A stretch of 15,241 nt of DNA, from assembly GCA_947451445.1 (NCBI GenBank), contig CANFZJ010000030.1, positions 1 to 15,241 of the forward strand, in the 5' to 3' direction. The translations under genes were made by a program, and so were the position numbers. Position 1 is the stretch's first letter. Each line of letters begins with the position of its first letter. Source of the DNA: Comamonadaceae bacterium (lineage in GTDB: Bacteria; Pseudomonadota; Gammaproteobacteria; Burkholderiales; Burkholderiaceae_C). The notes under the pieces were generated by a model that saw only the letters and a program-made list of their open reading frames with translations, was not told the DNA's origin and did not search any database. Shown here one piece after another: positions 6,010 to 12,754 of this stretch.

Positions 6010-7113
6010 ATGTCCTTTGCTACCCCCCTCCACCGATTGACCGCCCGCTGGGCCCCTCTGGCCGGTGCGGCGCTGCTGGCGGCCAGCGGCGCAGCACCGG
6101 CGGCGACCTGGGTGTATGTGTCCAATGCCGACAGCCAGGATGTGTCGGTGTTCGCGCTGGACCGGGCGGCGGGCACGCTGCAGGCGGTGGAAACCGTGGC
6201 GCTGGGCGGGCAGGCCATGCCGATGGCGGTCAGTCCGGACAAGCGGGTGCTGTACGTGGCCTTGCGGTCGCAGCCGTTCCGGGTGGTCAGTTTGGCCATG
6301 GACCCGGCCAGTGGCAAGCTGCGCAAGCTGGGCGAGGCCGCGCTGGCCGACAGCATGGCCAACATCGACACCGACGCCACCGGGCGCTGGCTGTTTGCGG
6401 CCTCGTACCCGGGCCACAAAATCACCGTCAACAGCATTGGCAAGGACGGCGCAGTGGGCGCGGTGCAGCAGCTGCTACCCACCGCACCCAACGCGCACGC
6501 CATCCACGCCGACGCCAGCAACCGCTATGTGTTTGCCACCAGCCTGGGGGGCGACCACCTGTCGGCCTGGCGGTTTGATGCCGAGTCCGGCAAGCTCACC
6601 GCCAACGACGTGGCCTTGGCCAGCATTACCCCCGACAAGTCGGGCCCGCGCCATTTTGTGTGGGACAAGGCGCAGCGCTTCATGTATGTGCTGGACGAGG
6701 TGGACGCTGGGCTGCACGTGCTGGCCTACGACGGCACGCGTGGCACGCTGCGCGAGGTGCAGCGCAGCACCACGCTACCCACGGGCTTTACCGGCAAGCC
6801 CTGGGCGGCAGACCTGCATGTGTCGCCCGATGGCCGGTTTTTGTACGCCTCGGAGCGCACGTCCAGCACCTTGTCCACCTTCCGGGTGGATGCGGCCACC
6901 GGCCAGCTGCAGCCGCTGGGCCAGGTGCCCACCGAGAAGACGCCACGCGGCTTTGCCATCGACCCGTCGGGCCGGTTTTTGGTGGCGGCGGGGCAGGATT
7001 CGCACAGCCTGTCGGTCCACCCCCTCGACCCCGCCACGGGGCTGCCCGGCACGCCCACACGCACGCCAGCGGGCAAAAACCCGAACTGGGTTGAGATCGT
7101 CGAAGCGCCCTGA
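6010..7113 (+). CDS. Exported lactonase of the YbhE/6-phosphogluconolactonase family
   Basis: 367 residues. The N-terminus has a basic region, a hydrophobic Ala/Leu stretch (16-29) and a likely cleavage after APAA near residue 32, so the mature protein is periplasmic. The rest is a beta-propeller of the lactonase family (PF10282). Blade repeats recur as Y/F-V-S/A-N...VSVF, SPDKRVLYVAL, DATGRWLFAAS, DASNRYVFATS, DKAQRFMYVLDE, SPDGRFLYASE and DPSGRFLVAAG. The family markers PNAHAIHAD and SGPRHFVWD are present. Cytoplasmic members hydrolyse 6-phosphogluconolactone; an exported one more likely acts on unphosphorylated sugar lactones, for instance those made by periplasmic quinoprotein dehydrogenases. 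GGGAAC lies before the ATG. The gene appears to be transcribed alone and ends at a repeat facing the thioesterase. Confidence 0.82.
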   Translation: MSFATPLHRLTARWAPLAGAALLAASGAAPAATWVYVSNADSQDVSVFALDRAAGTLQAVETVALGGQAMPMAVSPDKRVLYVALRSQPFRVVSLAMDPASGKLRKLGEAALADSMANIDTDATGRWLFAASYPGHKITVNSIGKDGAVGAVQQLLPTAPNAHAIHADASNRYVFATSLGGDHLSAWRFDAESGKLTANDVALASITPDKSGPRHFVWDKAQRFMYVLDEVDAGLHVLAYDGTRGTLREVQRSTTLPTGFTGKPWAADLHVSPDGRFLYASERTSSTLSTFRVDAATGQLQPLGQVPTEKTPRGFAIDPSGRFLVAAGQDSHSLSVHPLDPATGLPGTPTRTPAGKNPNWVEIVEAP

Positions 7114-7171
7114 TTGCTATGGTTTGTGTAGCTATCAGTGCAGTTTCAGCCTGCGCTGGTGGCCTATTTTT
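7114..7171 (+). repeat. Dispersed double-hairpin repeat, copy 2
   Basis: The repeat starts one base after the lactonase stop. GCTAT (7116-7120) and GTAGC (7128-7132) form the first arm pair, and GTGCA (7138-7142) and TGCGC (7152-7156) the second. The end motif GGCCTATTTTT follows at 7161-7171. The TAG stop of the thioesterase (7166-7164, minus strand) is contributed by the CTA of this end motif. The convergent gap is made almost entirely of the repeat. Confidence 0.75.
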
Positions 7172-7586
7172 GGGCTAGCATGGCCACGGTGATGCGCGAC
7201 ACGCAGGTCAGCTCCCCCGCGTCGTTGACCAGCTCGATAGCCCACACCTGGGTGGTGCGGCCGATGTGCACCGGGCGGGCCGTGCCGGTGACCCAGCCAC
7301 TGGAGGCGCCGCGCAAGTGGTTGGCGTTGATATCCAGGCCCACGGCCCGGTGGCCGACGGGGGCGGAAGCCATGGCACCGATGGAGCCCAGGGTTTCGGC
7401 CAGCACCACGCTGACGCCGCCGTGCAGCAGGCCGTAAGGCTGTACGGTGCGCGAGTCCACCGGCACGCGGGCGCGGATGAAGTCCTCGCCCACCTCCAGA
7501 AATTCAATGCCCAGGTGTGCGACGGCGGTGCCGACCGACAGGGCGCTCATAGTTTCGACGGAGACGGGTTGCTTCCAGATGGACAT
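7164..7586 (-). CDS. Hotdog-fold acyl-CoA thioesterase, YdiI/MenI-like
   Basis: 140 residues from ATG 7586, chosen because AGGAAC lies 5 bases upstream and the first residues MSIWKQPVS line up with the start of E. coli YdiI (136 residues). An in-frame ATG at 7622 lacks a ribosome binding site. The core shows PVDSRTVQPYGLLHGGVSVVLAET, including His55 of HGG and the catalytic Glu64 of the 4HBT family, then GLDINANHLR and the closing SRITVAML strand. YdiI/MenI-type enzymes hydrolyse 1,4-dihydroxy-2-naphthoyl-CoA and other aromatic or acyl-CoA esters in the cytoplasm. No menaquinone gene is near, so a general role in releasing CoA from stalled acyl-CoAs is as likely. Confidence 0.88.
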   Translation of the reverse strand: MSIWKQPVSVETMSALSVGTAVAHLGIEFLEVGEDFIRARVPVDSRTVQPYGLLHGGVSVVLAETLGSIGAMASAPVGHRAVGLDINANHLRGASSGWVTGTARPVHIGRTTQVWAIELVNDAGELTCVSRITVAMLAQK

Positions 7587-7591
7587 GCCGG

Positions 7592-7597
7592 GTTCCT
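7592..7597 (-). promoter_or_regulatory. Ribosome binding site setting the thioesterase start
   Basis: On the minus strand AGGAAC precedes the ATG at 7586 with a 5-base spacer. The longer in-frame start at 7622 has no comparable site, so the shorter protein is preferred. Confidence 0.6.
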
Positions 7598-7683
7598 GTG
7601 TGGGGGCGAAACCGGCCAGCATAAACCAAGGCCATCGCAGGCGGTTGGTGGTGGTACGGTGTGTTTTATAAACAAAATCACCA

Positions 7684-7728
7684 TCTAGAGCCCGCCTAGT
7701 ATGCGGAGGCAGCTATCAAAATAATAGT
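7684..7728 (-). repeat. Dispersed double-hairpin repeat, copy 3
   Basis: Read on the minus strand it gives TACTATTATTTTGATAGC, then CCGCATACTAGGCGG and GCTCTAG. The first hairpin keeps the TAT...ATAGC design. The second has different bases but is still a stem (CCGC with GCGG), which suggests compensating changes. It begins one base after the TAA of the histidine kinase gene and may serve as its terminator. Confidence 0.65.
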
Positions 7729-7729
7729 A

Positions 7730-10531
7730 TTAAGCCTGCGCTATCCGTGCCAGGGCAGCCTGTAGCTGGTGCAGGCCTTTTTCAAAGTCAAAGCTGTTGA
7801 TTGCGGCCTGGAAGGCCGGGAAGTCACCGGGGGCGAACAGGCCGCGCAGGGCGTCGGTGTGGTCGCGCAAAAAGGCGACGGCCTCGCCGTCGCTTTCTTG
7901 CAGCAGCGCGGCCAGCTGCTGCGCCAGGGCCGGGGCCTGTGCGGCGACGGCGGGGTCTGGGGCGCTGCTGGCGGGGATGTGCAGATTCAGCAGGCGGCGG
8001 GCGTCTGCGATGGCCTGGGCGTGTGTTTGCCGCAGTTGGGCCATGGCGGGGCGGGTGTCGCTGTGGCTTTGGGCGGCCTCTTCCAGCCGAAGGGCGGCGG
8101 CGGCCAGGCCGTCCAGCCCCAGGCTGTCGGCCACGGCTTGCAGACTGCGCAGGTGGTGCCGCAGCAGATCGGGCTGGCCTTGGTCGATGGCGGCCTGGGC
8201 GCGCTGTGGGGCGTGGGCCAGGTGTTCGTTGAACTGGGCCAGCAGGCACAGGTACAGGGGCTCGCTGCCCGCCGCCTTGCGCAGGCCGTTGGCCGGGAGT
8301 ATCTGGGGTACGACGGGCTGGGCGGCCGGGTCGCCCAGCCCCAGTGGCAGCGAAAAACCGAAGCAGCTGCCCTGCTGCGGGACGGACTGTACGTCCACGC
8401 TGCCGCCCATGGCTTTGACCAGGCCACGCACGATGACCAGCCCCAGCCCGGTGCCACCGTATTTGCGGGTGGTGGAGCCATCCCCCTGGGTGAAGGCCTG
8501 GAACAGCCTGGCGGTTTGGACCGCGTCCATGCCGATGCCGGTGTCGCGCACCTCCACGCGCAGCCGGGTGCTGCCGGGTTCGCTGGCCAGGGCGCGCACG
8601 GCGACGGTGATGTGCCCGTGTGCGGTGAACTTGACGGCATTGCCCAGCAGGTGGGCCAGCACCTGGCCCAGCCGTACCGGGTCGCCCAGCAGACGGGGGC
8701 GGACGTTGGCCGCCACGTCGCACACCAGGACCAGGCCTTTGCGGGCGGCCGGTTCGGCCCATTGGGCGAACAGGGGGGCCAGCACCTCGCCCAGCGCGAA
8801 GGGCTGTTGTGCCAGGTCCAGCTGGCCGTCTTCGATCTTGGAGAAGTCGAGGATGTCGTTGACGATGCCTAGCAGGGCCGTGCTGGCTTTGTTGATTTTG
8901 CCCAGGTAGTCGCGCTGCTCCGGACTCAGGGGGGTGTTGTGCGCCAGGTGCGACAGGCCAATGATGGCGTTCAGCGGGGTGCGGATTTCATGGCCCATAT
9001 TGGCCAGAAACATGGATTTGGCCTGGGTGGCCTGCTCCGCCTGTTCCTTGGCCTGGCGCAGCAGCTGCTGCGTCTGGGTGAGCGTGGTGATGTCCACTAT
9101 CACGCCGACCAGCCCGGCAGTGCCGCCACCCGCGCCACGAAAGGCGTTGACCGCGTACAGCGTGGTGTGCGGCAGGCCATCGGCAAACTGCAGCACTTCT
9201 TCACGGTACAGCTGGCCGCCGTAGCGCAGCAGCCGCTCTTGCTCGGTCTGCAGCTGCTGGCGTTTGGGCAGCGGGATCTGTGCGATGTCCAGCACGGTTT
9301 TGCCCAGCAAGCCCTGGGTGCCGCCAAAAGCCTCTTCGTAGGCCCGGTTGAAGCCCAGAAACCGGGTGTCCGGCCCTTTGTAAAAGATCGGGTTGGGGAT
9401 GCGGTCGATCATGGCCTGCAAAAACAGGGTGTGCTCGGTTTGCAGATGCATGGCGGTGTGGCGGTGCGCCACTATTTGGTAGGCGATGCGGCTGGCCAGC
9501 AGAATCAGCCCCAACCCCAGGCCGGCCACCAGTGCGGCGATGGCGTAGTGCCAGGTTTGCATCTGGGCGATGGGCTCCAGCCGGGTCAGCGTGACCAGCC
9601 GGTAGTGCGGCTCGGCCAGCGGCAGGTGGGTGACCAGGTAGGCATTGCCGTCCACCAGCCAGTGCTGGGGGTGCGCCATGTGGGCGGGGCGGGCGATGTC
9701 AATGGTGGGCAGCGTGTGGATGCCCAGCACGTCGTGCAGCACCTGGGCGCTGGGCCGTGACGCGGCCAGCGGCCCGATGTGGCGCAGGATGTACTGCGCA
9801 TGCGAGGCGCTGACCACAATGCCGTTGTCGTCCACCACCAGCGCCACCTGGTGGCCCGCCAGCAGCGGCAGCACCTTGTTCGAGTCTTGCTGGACCACCA
9901 CCACCCCCAACGGCAATGTCCCCTGGTCGACCCGGCTGGAAAAATAAAATCCGGGTGTGGTGGCGGCCCGCCCCGCGCTGAATTGGCGGGCTTGGCCATG
10001 TGCCATGGCGTCACGAAAATAGTTTTCATTGTGGTAGCTCTGCCCCAGCGTGGAGTCGCTGCTTTGCCAGTCGCTGGATGCCGTGTTCTGCCCATGGGTG
10101 TCCAGCACAGAGATGCCGCTGTAGCTCAGGTCTTCGGCCAGTTCCTGCAAAAAGCGACCCAGCTCCTGGGTTTCGGGGGTTTGCTGCAGGACGGTACGCC
10201 GCTGGTTGCCATATAGCAGCTGCCATGCGCTGGAGCGCTTGCTGTAGTGCGCCAACTGGTCGCGCACCCTCGGCTGGCGGGCCACCATTTGCGCGATGCT
10301 GGACATCTCGGCCAGGCTGCGGTCGATGATCTGGGCGGTAATGGCGCCGTCATGCTCCGCGTTGGTGGCGGTGCTGTCCATGTAGTCGCCGACGATGCGT
10401 TCCGACAGCCACAGCGCCACCCCGCCCACCAGCAGCACCCAGGCTACCGCCAGTGCCAGGGTCCAGCGCTGGAGCGGGCGTACCTGCTGCGGCAGGCTGG
10501 CCAGGGCGGTGGAGACGGGGGCTTGTGGCAT
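7730..10531 (-). CDS. Membrane histidine kinase: DctB-like sensor, PAS, HisKA, HATPase, HPt-like tail
   Basis: 933 residues. Transmembrane helices at about 22-43 and 328-350 enclose a periplasmic double-Cache-type domain. Its central part (SGISVLDTHGQNTASSDW, then YFRDAM and TTPGFYFSSRV) resembles the C4-dicarboxylate sensor DctB. A PAS domain spans about 366-482 and a short coiled coil 485-505. The HisKA H-box NMGHEIRTPL has the phospho-acceptor His514. HATPase follows with the N-box Asn631, DTGIGM (663-668), FQAFTQGDGSTTRKYGGTGLGL and a final GFSLPLGLG near 733. No receiver domain follows. Instead, residues 760-850 look like an HPt helix bundle, with His793 in HHLRSL where the consensus is HxLKG, and a helical tail to 933. 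The ribosome binding site is weak (TGAAAG). No partner response regulator is in the window. It probably senses a small carboxylate and signals to a distant regulator; the ligand is inferred from resemblance only. Confidence 0.85.
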   Translation of the reverse strand: MPQAPVSTALASLPQQVRPLQRWTLALAVAWVLLVGGVALWLSERIVGDYMDSTATNAEHDGAITAQIIDRSLAEMSSIAQMVARQPRVRDQLAHYSKRSSAWQLLYGNQRRTVLQQTPETQELGRFLQELAEDLSYSGISVLDTHGQNTASSDWQSSDSTLGQSYHNENYFRDAMAHGQARQFSAGRAATTPGFYFSSRVDQGTLPLGVVVVQQDSNKVLPLLAGHQVALVVDDNGIVVSASHAQYILRHIGPLAASRPSAQVLHDVLGIHTLPTIDIARPAHMAHPQHWLVDGNAYLVTHLPLAEPHYRLVTLTRLEPIAQMQTWHYAIAALVAGLGLGLILLASRIAYQIVAHRHTAMHLQTEHTLFLQAMIDRIPNPIFYKGPDTRFLGFNRAYEEAFGGTQGLLGKTVLDIAQIPLPKRQQLQTEQERLLRYGGQLYREEVLQFADGLPHTTLYAVNAFRGAGGGTAGLVGVIVDITTLTQTQQLLRQAKEQAEQATQAKSMFLANMGHEIRTPLNAIIGLSHLAHNTPLSPEQRDYLGKINKASTALLGIVNDILDFSKIEDGQLDLAQQPFALGEVLAPLFAQWAEPAARKGLVLVCDVAANVRPRLLGDPVRLGQVLAHLLGNAVKFTAHGHITVAVRALASEPGSTRLRVEVRDTGIGMDAVQTARLFQAFTQGDGSTTRKYGGTGLGLVIVRGLVKAMGGSVDVQSVPQQGSCFGFSLPLGLGDPAAQPVVPQILPANGLRKAAGSEPLYLCLLAQFNEHLAHAPQRAQAAIDQGQPDLLRHHLRSLQAVADSLGLDGLAAAALRLEEAAQSHSDTRPAMAQLRQTHAQAIADARRLLNLHIPASSAPDPAVAAQAPALAQQLAALLQESDGEAVAFLRDHTDALRGLFAPGDFPAFQAAINSFDFEKGLHQLQAALARIAQA

Positions 10532-10614
10532 GCGCTTTCAGCGGGGCAATTGCGCCGTGGGGCAGCGCGCTGGACACCACGGTGGCCTACCAGGCAAGCA
10601 CCGCACGGGCATCC

Positions 10615-10643
10615 ACCTTACCGCGTCTGTAACCTGGTGTAAA
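10615..10643 (-). promoter_or_regulatory. Candidate sigma-70 promoter for the histidine kinase
   Basis: On the minus strand TTTACA (10643-10638) and TAAGGT (10620-10615) are 17 bases apart. The -35 box matches five of six consensus bases, the -10 box only three. It lies about 85 bases before the start codon. Confidence 0.28.
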
Positions 10644-10653
10644 CAGTGTGTCG

Positions 10654-10694
10654 GTGCAAACCAGCGCCTGGGCTGGTGCTGGGCGCTGGCGCAC
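10654..10694. repeat. Long inverted repeat between kinase and oxidoreductase genes
   Basis: CCAGCGCC (10661-10668) and GGCGCTGG (10682-10689) are perfect 8-base arms around a 13-base spacer. They are extended by GTGC (10654-10657) and GCAC (10691-10694). No T run follows on either strand. It lies downstream of the catabolic operon and upstream of the kinase promoter candidate, so it could be a terminator stem of the former or an operator of the latter. Confidence 0.45.
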
Positions 10695-10698
10695 TGTG

Positions 10699-10775
10699 TA
10701 CGTTAAATGCTATATAAAATATAGCTTCTGGTGCAGATGGAATATGCGCTGGAGGCCTATTTTGTGCTTAACGTA
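10699..10775 (+). repeat. Dispersed double-hairpin repeat, copy 4, with 8-bp terminal inverted repeats
   Basis: The first hairpin is perfect: GCTATAT (10709-10715), loop AAA, ATATAGC (10719-10725). The second pairs GTGCA (10731-10735) with TGCGC (10745-10749), using a G-T pair, and is followed by TGGAGGCCTATTTT. The unit is bracketed by TACGTTAA (10699-10706) and TTAACGTA (10768-10775), a perfect 8-bp inverted repeat not seen at the other copies. It lies just after the last gene of the minus-strand catabolic cluster. Confidence 0.7.
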
Positions 10776-10793
10776 TCCTGGGTCGGTGTAGCC

Positions 10794-11963
10794 TTACAGC
10801 TCGCTGGCGGGAAAGTCTACTGGCAAAGGCTGGGGCCGGTCGCAGCTGCTTTGCAAGGTATAGAACGTGCCACTGGCCGCCGATGCCAGCAGGCCGTGCA
10901 TCAGCTCCAGGCTGTGCAGCGCCATCGCACCGCTGGCGCGTGCTGCGCGTTGCTGGGTGATGGCGTAGGCCATGTCCACCAGTCCAATCCCCCGGCTGTT
11001 CACCCGGTGGCTGGTTTCTGCAAACGGATGTACTTGCGGCACTTCGATCCAGTCCGGCAGGGGCTGTCGGCGGGGCAAGTCCTTCCAGCGGTATTGCGCG
11101 GCGGTGCGCAGCAAGACGGGGCCGCCAAACAGGTTGGGGCCGTCCACCGGGTCGATGTCGCGCAGGCAGATCGTGCCCTGGGTGCCGTAGATTTCCATGC
11201 GCGGCAGCTCGGAATCCCAGACGTCGAAGCTGGCGATCAGCGTGCCGATGGCACCACTGGCAAATTCCAGATTGCCGGTGATGTGGGTGTCCACCTCCAC
11301 CGGGAAGGTCTTGCCCTGCAGCGCGGCGCTTTCTACCGTGCGGGTAGAAAACGTCTTTTTGGCCATGGCGGAACAGCGTTTCACCGGCCCCAGCAAGGAC
11401 AGCAGAGCCGTCACATAGTACGGGCCAATATCCAGCAGCGGCCCGCCACCATGCTGGTAGAAGAACTCCGGGCCGGGGTGAAACCACTCGTGCCCATGGC
11501 TGACCACAAACGCGCTGGCGGCGGTGACTTCACCGATGGCGCCTGCGTCAATCAGCTTGCGGCAGGTCTGCAGCCGGGCACCCAGAAAGGTGTCGGGTGC
11601 CGAGGCCACCATCAGGCCGCGTTCGCGGGCCAGCTCCAGAATGGCCCGGCCCTCCTCCAGCGTGGCCGCCAGGGGTTTTTCGGTGTAAACATGTTTGCCC
11701 GCCTGCAGTGCCGCCAGGTTGATCTCGGCATGCACGGCGGGCAGCGTCAGGTTCAGCACGATGTCGATGTCCGGGTCTGCCATCAGCGCGGTGGCAGACG
11801 TGTACGGACGCTCAATGCCATGCAATTGGGCCTTTTCCTGGGCTTTGGCCAGGCTGCGGCCAGCACACGCCAGTACTTTGACGATGGGATACTTTTGCAG
11901 GTTGCGGATGTAGACATCGCTGATGTCGCCAATGCCGATCACGCCGACGTTGAAGGTTTTCAT
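10794..11963 (-). CDS. Gfo/Idh/MocA-family oxidoreductase
   Basis: 389 residues. The N-terminal Rossmann fold starts at once with VGVIGIGDIS (6-15), and the catalytic-lysine motif EKPLA is at 95-99 (Lys96). The C-terminal alpha/beta domain includes GGGPLLDIGPYYVTAL (172-187), a family signature in which Tyr182/183 replaces the His found in many members, and HITGNLEFASGAIGTLIASFD. Such enzymes use NAD(P) to oxidise or reduce a hydroxyl of a sugar, inositol or related compound. No signal peptide is present. Its ATG overlaps the stop of the UPF0303 gene by 4 bases (ATGA), and GAAAG precedes it, so it is the last gene of the minus-strand operon. The substrate is unknown; the operon context suggests a cyclitol or its derivative. 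Confidence 0.87.
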   Translation of the reverse strand: MKTFNVGVIGIGDISDVYIRNLQKYPIVKVLACAGRSLAKAQEKAQLHGIERPYTSATALMADPDIDIVLNLTLPAVHAEINLAALQAGKHVYTEKPLAATLEEGRAILELARERGLMVASAPDTFLGARLQTCRKLIDAGAIGEVTAASAFVVSHGHEWFHPGPEFFYQHGGGPLLDIGPYYVTALLSLLGPVKRCSAMAKKTFSTRTVESAALQGKTFPVEVDTHITGNLEFASGAIGTLIASFDVWDSELPRMEIYGTQGTICLRDIDPVDGPNLFGGPVLLRTAAQYRWKDLPRRQPLPDWIEVPQVHPFAETSHRVNSRGIGLVDMAYAITQQRAARASGAMALHSLELMHGLLASAASGTFYTLQSSCDRPQPLPVDFPASEL

Positions 11964-12466
11964 AGGTGACTTTCGGGAATCGGTGTGGGCGGCAGATCCG
12001 TGATGCCCAGGTGTTGGGCCAGCACGTTAACAATCAGCCCATGGTCTTCATGGGATGGCAGGCCGGATACGGCGATGCATGCCACCACCCCCGTACCCCG
12101 CACCCACACCGGAAAACCACCGCCATGGGCCGCGTAGTCTTTGGTTTCCAGTGCGCCATCGGGCCAGGGCGTGCGGCCCTCGGCTTCCAGCCGCAGCTTG
12201 ACCAGGTACGACGAAGCATGGCAACGCAGTGCGACATTGCCTTTGCGGCGGGCCCAGTCTTCGTTGTCCGGAGAGGCCCCCGCCAGGGTCGTAAAAAACA
12301 GCCGCCGTGCAGAGCTGCGTATGTCAATCGCCACCGGCGCTTTTTGAAGCACGGCGGCAGCGCGCAGCGCCTGGCCTATGGCGTAGGCCGTGTCTTCGTC
12401 AAAACTGGCAAACGTCAGCGTCTGCTCTTGCTGTTGGAGCGCCTCAATGGCTGTCAAAGTTTTCAT
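11960..12466 (-). CDS. UPF0303 (heme-degrading-domain superfamily) protein
   Basis: 168 residues from ATG 12466, which has GGAATGG just upstream; an in-frame TTG at 12478 is less likely. The sequence follows the UPF0303 pattern throughout: LTFASFDEDTAYAIGQAL (17-34), PVAIDIRSSARRLFF (44-58), LAGASPDNEDWARRKGNV (61-78), YAAHGGGFPVWVRGTGVV (111-128) and VSGLPSHEDHGLIV (133-146). The group belongs to the GlcG/HbpS-like fold (PF03928), whose members are often found beside catabolic operons and whose true activity is poorly known. It lies 26 bases after the RpiR-type gene and overlaps the following oxidoreductase by 4 bases. A role in the pathway, perhaps as a small-molecule-binding accessory protein, is inferred from that coupling only. 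Confidence 0.82.
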   Translation of the reverse strand: MKTLTAIEALQQQEQTLTFASFDEDTAYAIGQALRAAAVLQKAPVAIDIRSSARRLFFTTLAGASPDNEDWARRKGNVALRCHASSYLVKLRLEAEGRTPWPDGALETKDYAAHGGGFPVWVRGTGVVACIAVSGLPSHEDHGLIVNVLAQHLGITDLPPTPIPESHL

Positions 12467-12492
12467 GGGCCATTCCAAATAAGTTTTTGAAA

Positions 12493-12753
12493 TTACAGCG
12501 AAGGATGGGCGCTGGCATCGCCTCGGAACACGGCTTTGAAGTCGCGGTAGCCGTGGAAGCCGAAGTGCTTGGCAAACCGCACGACCGCCGAGGGTTGCAC
12601 GTTGCAGCTGCGTGCCAGGTTTTCGATCTTTTCGCGGGCAATGCTGTGCGGGTGCTGCTGCACGTAGCCCGCAATCACCCGCAGTTGGCGGCTGAGCTGG
12701 CCGCTTTCGCTGCGGATGCAGGCCAGCAAAGGGGTTACGCTGCTGTGCGGCAT
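12493..12753 (-). CDS. RpiR-type DNA-binding protein lacking the SIS domain
   Basis: 86 residues. The whole protein corresponds to the N-terminal HTH_6 domain of RpiR regulators. Residues 5-45 form the leading helices (SRQLRVIAGYVQQHP, SIAREKIENLARSCNV). The recognition region SAVVRFAKHFGFHGYRDFKAVFRG (about 54-77) matches the usual 'S.aTvvRf.kklGf.Gy.dFk' pattern. Normal RpiR proteins have about 280 residues and a C-terminal SIS sugar-phosphate-binding domain. Here the frame ends nine residues after the HTH and the UPF0303 gene follows 26 bases later, leaving no room for an SIS remnant. The start is firm: GGAAG precedes the ATG, which lies one base after the stop of the IolH-like gene. It may be a constitutive or partner-dependent regulator of this operon. 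RpiR-family proteins control inositol genes in rhizobia. Confidence 0.78.
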   Translation of the reverse strand: MPHSSVTPLLACIRSESGQLSRQLRVIAGYVQQHPHSIAREKIENLARSCNVQPSAVVRFAKHFGFHGYRDFKAVFRGDASAHPSL

Positions 12754-12754
12754 G

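Noticed and set aside
7769..8909. Two long plus-strand open frames of about 370 codons
   Set aside because: Both are antisense to the histidine kinase, whose HATPase and HPt-like motifs are clear. The plus-strand products show only compositional bias.
10731..11969. 412-codon plus-strand open frame
   Set aside because: It runs opposite to the Gfo/Idh oxidoreductase, which has the full motif set, and has no recognisable domain or ribosome binding site.
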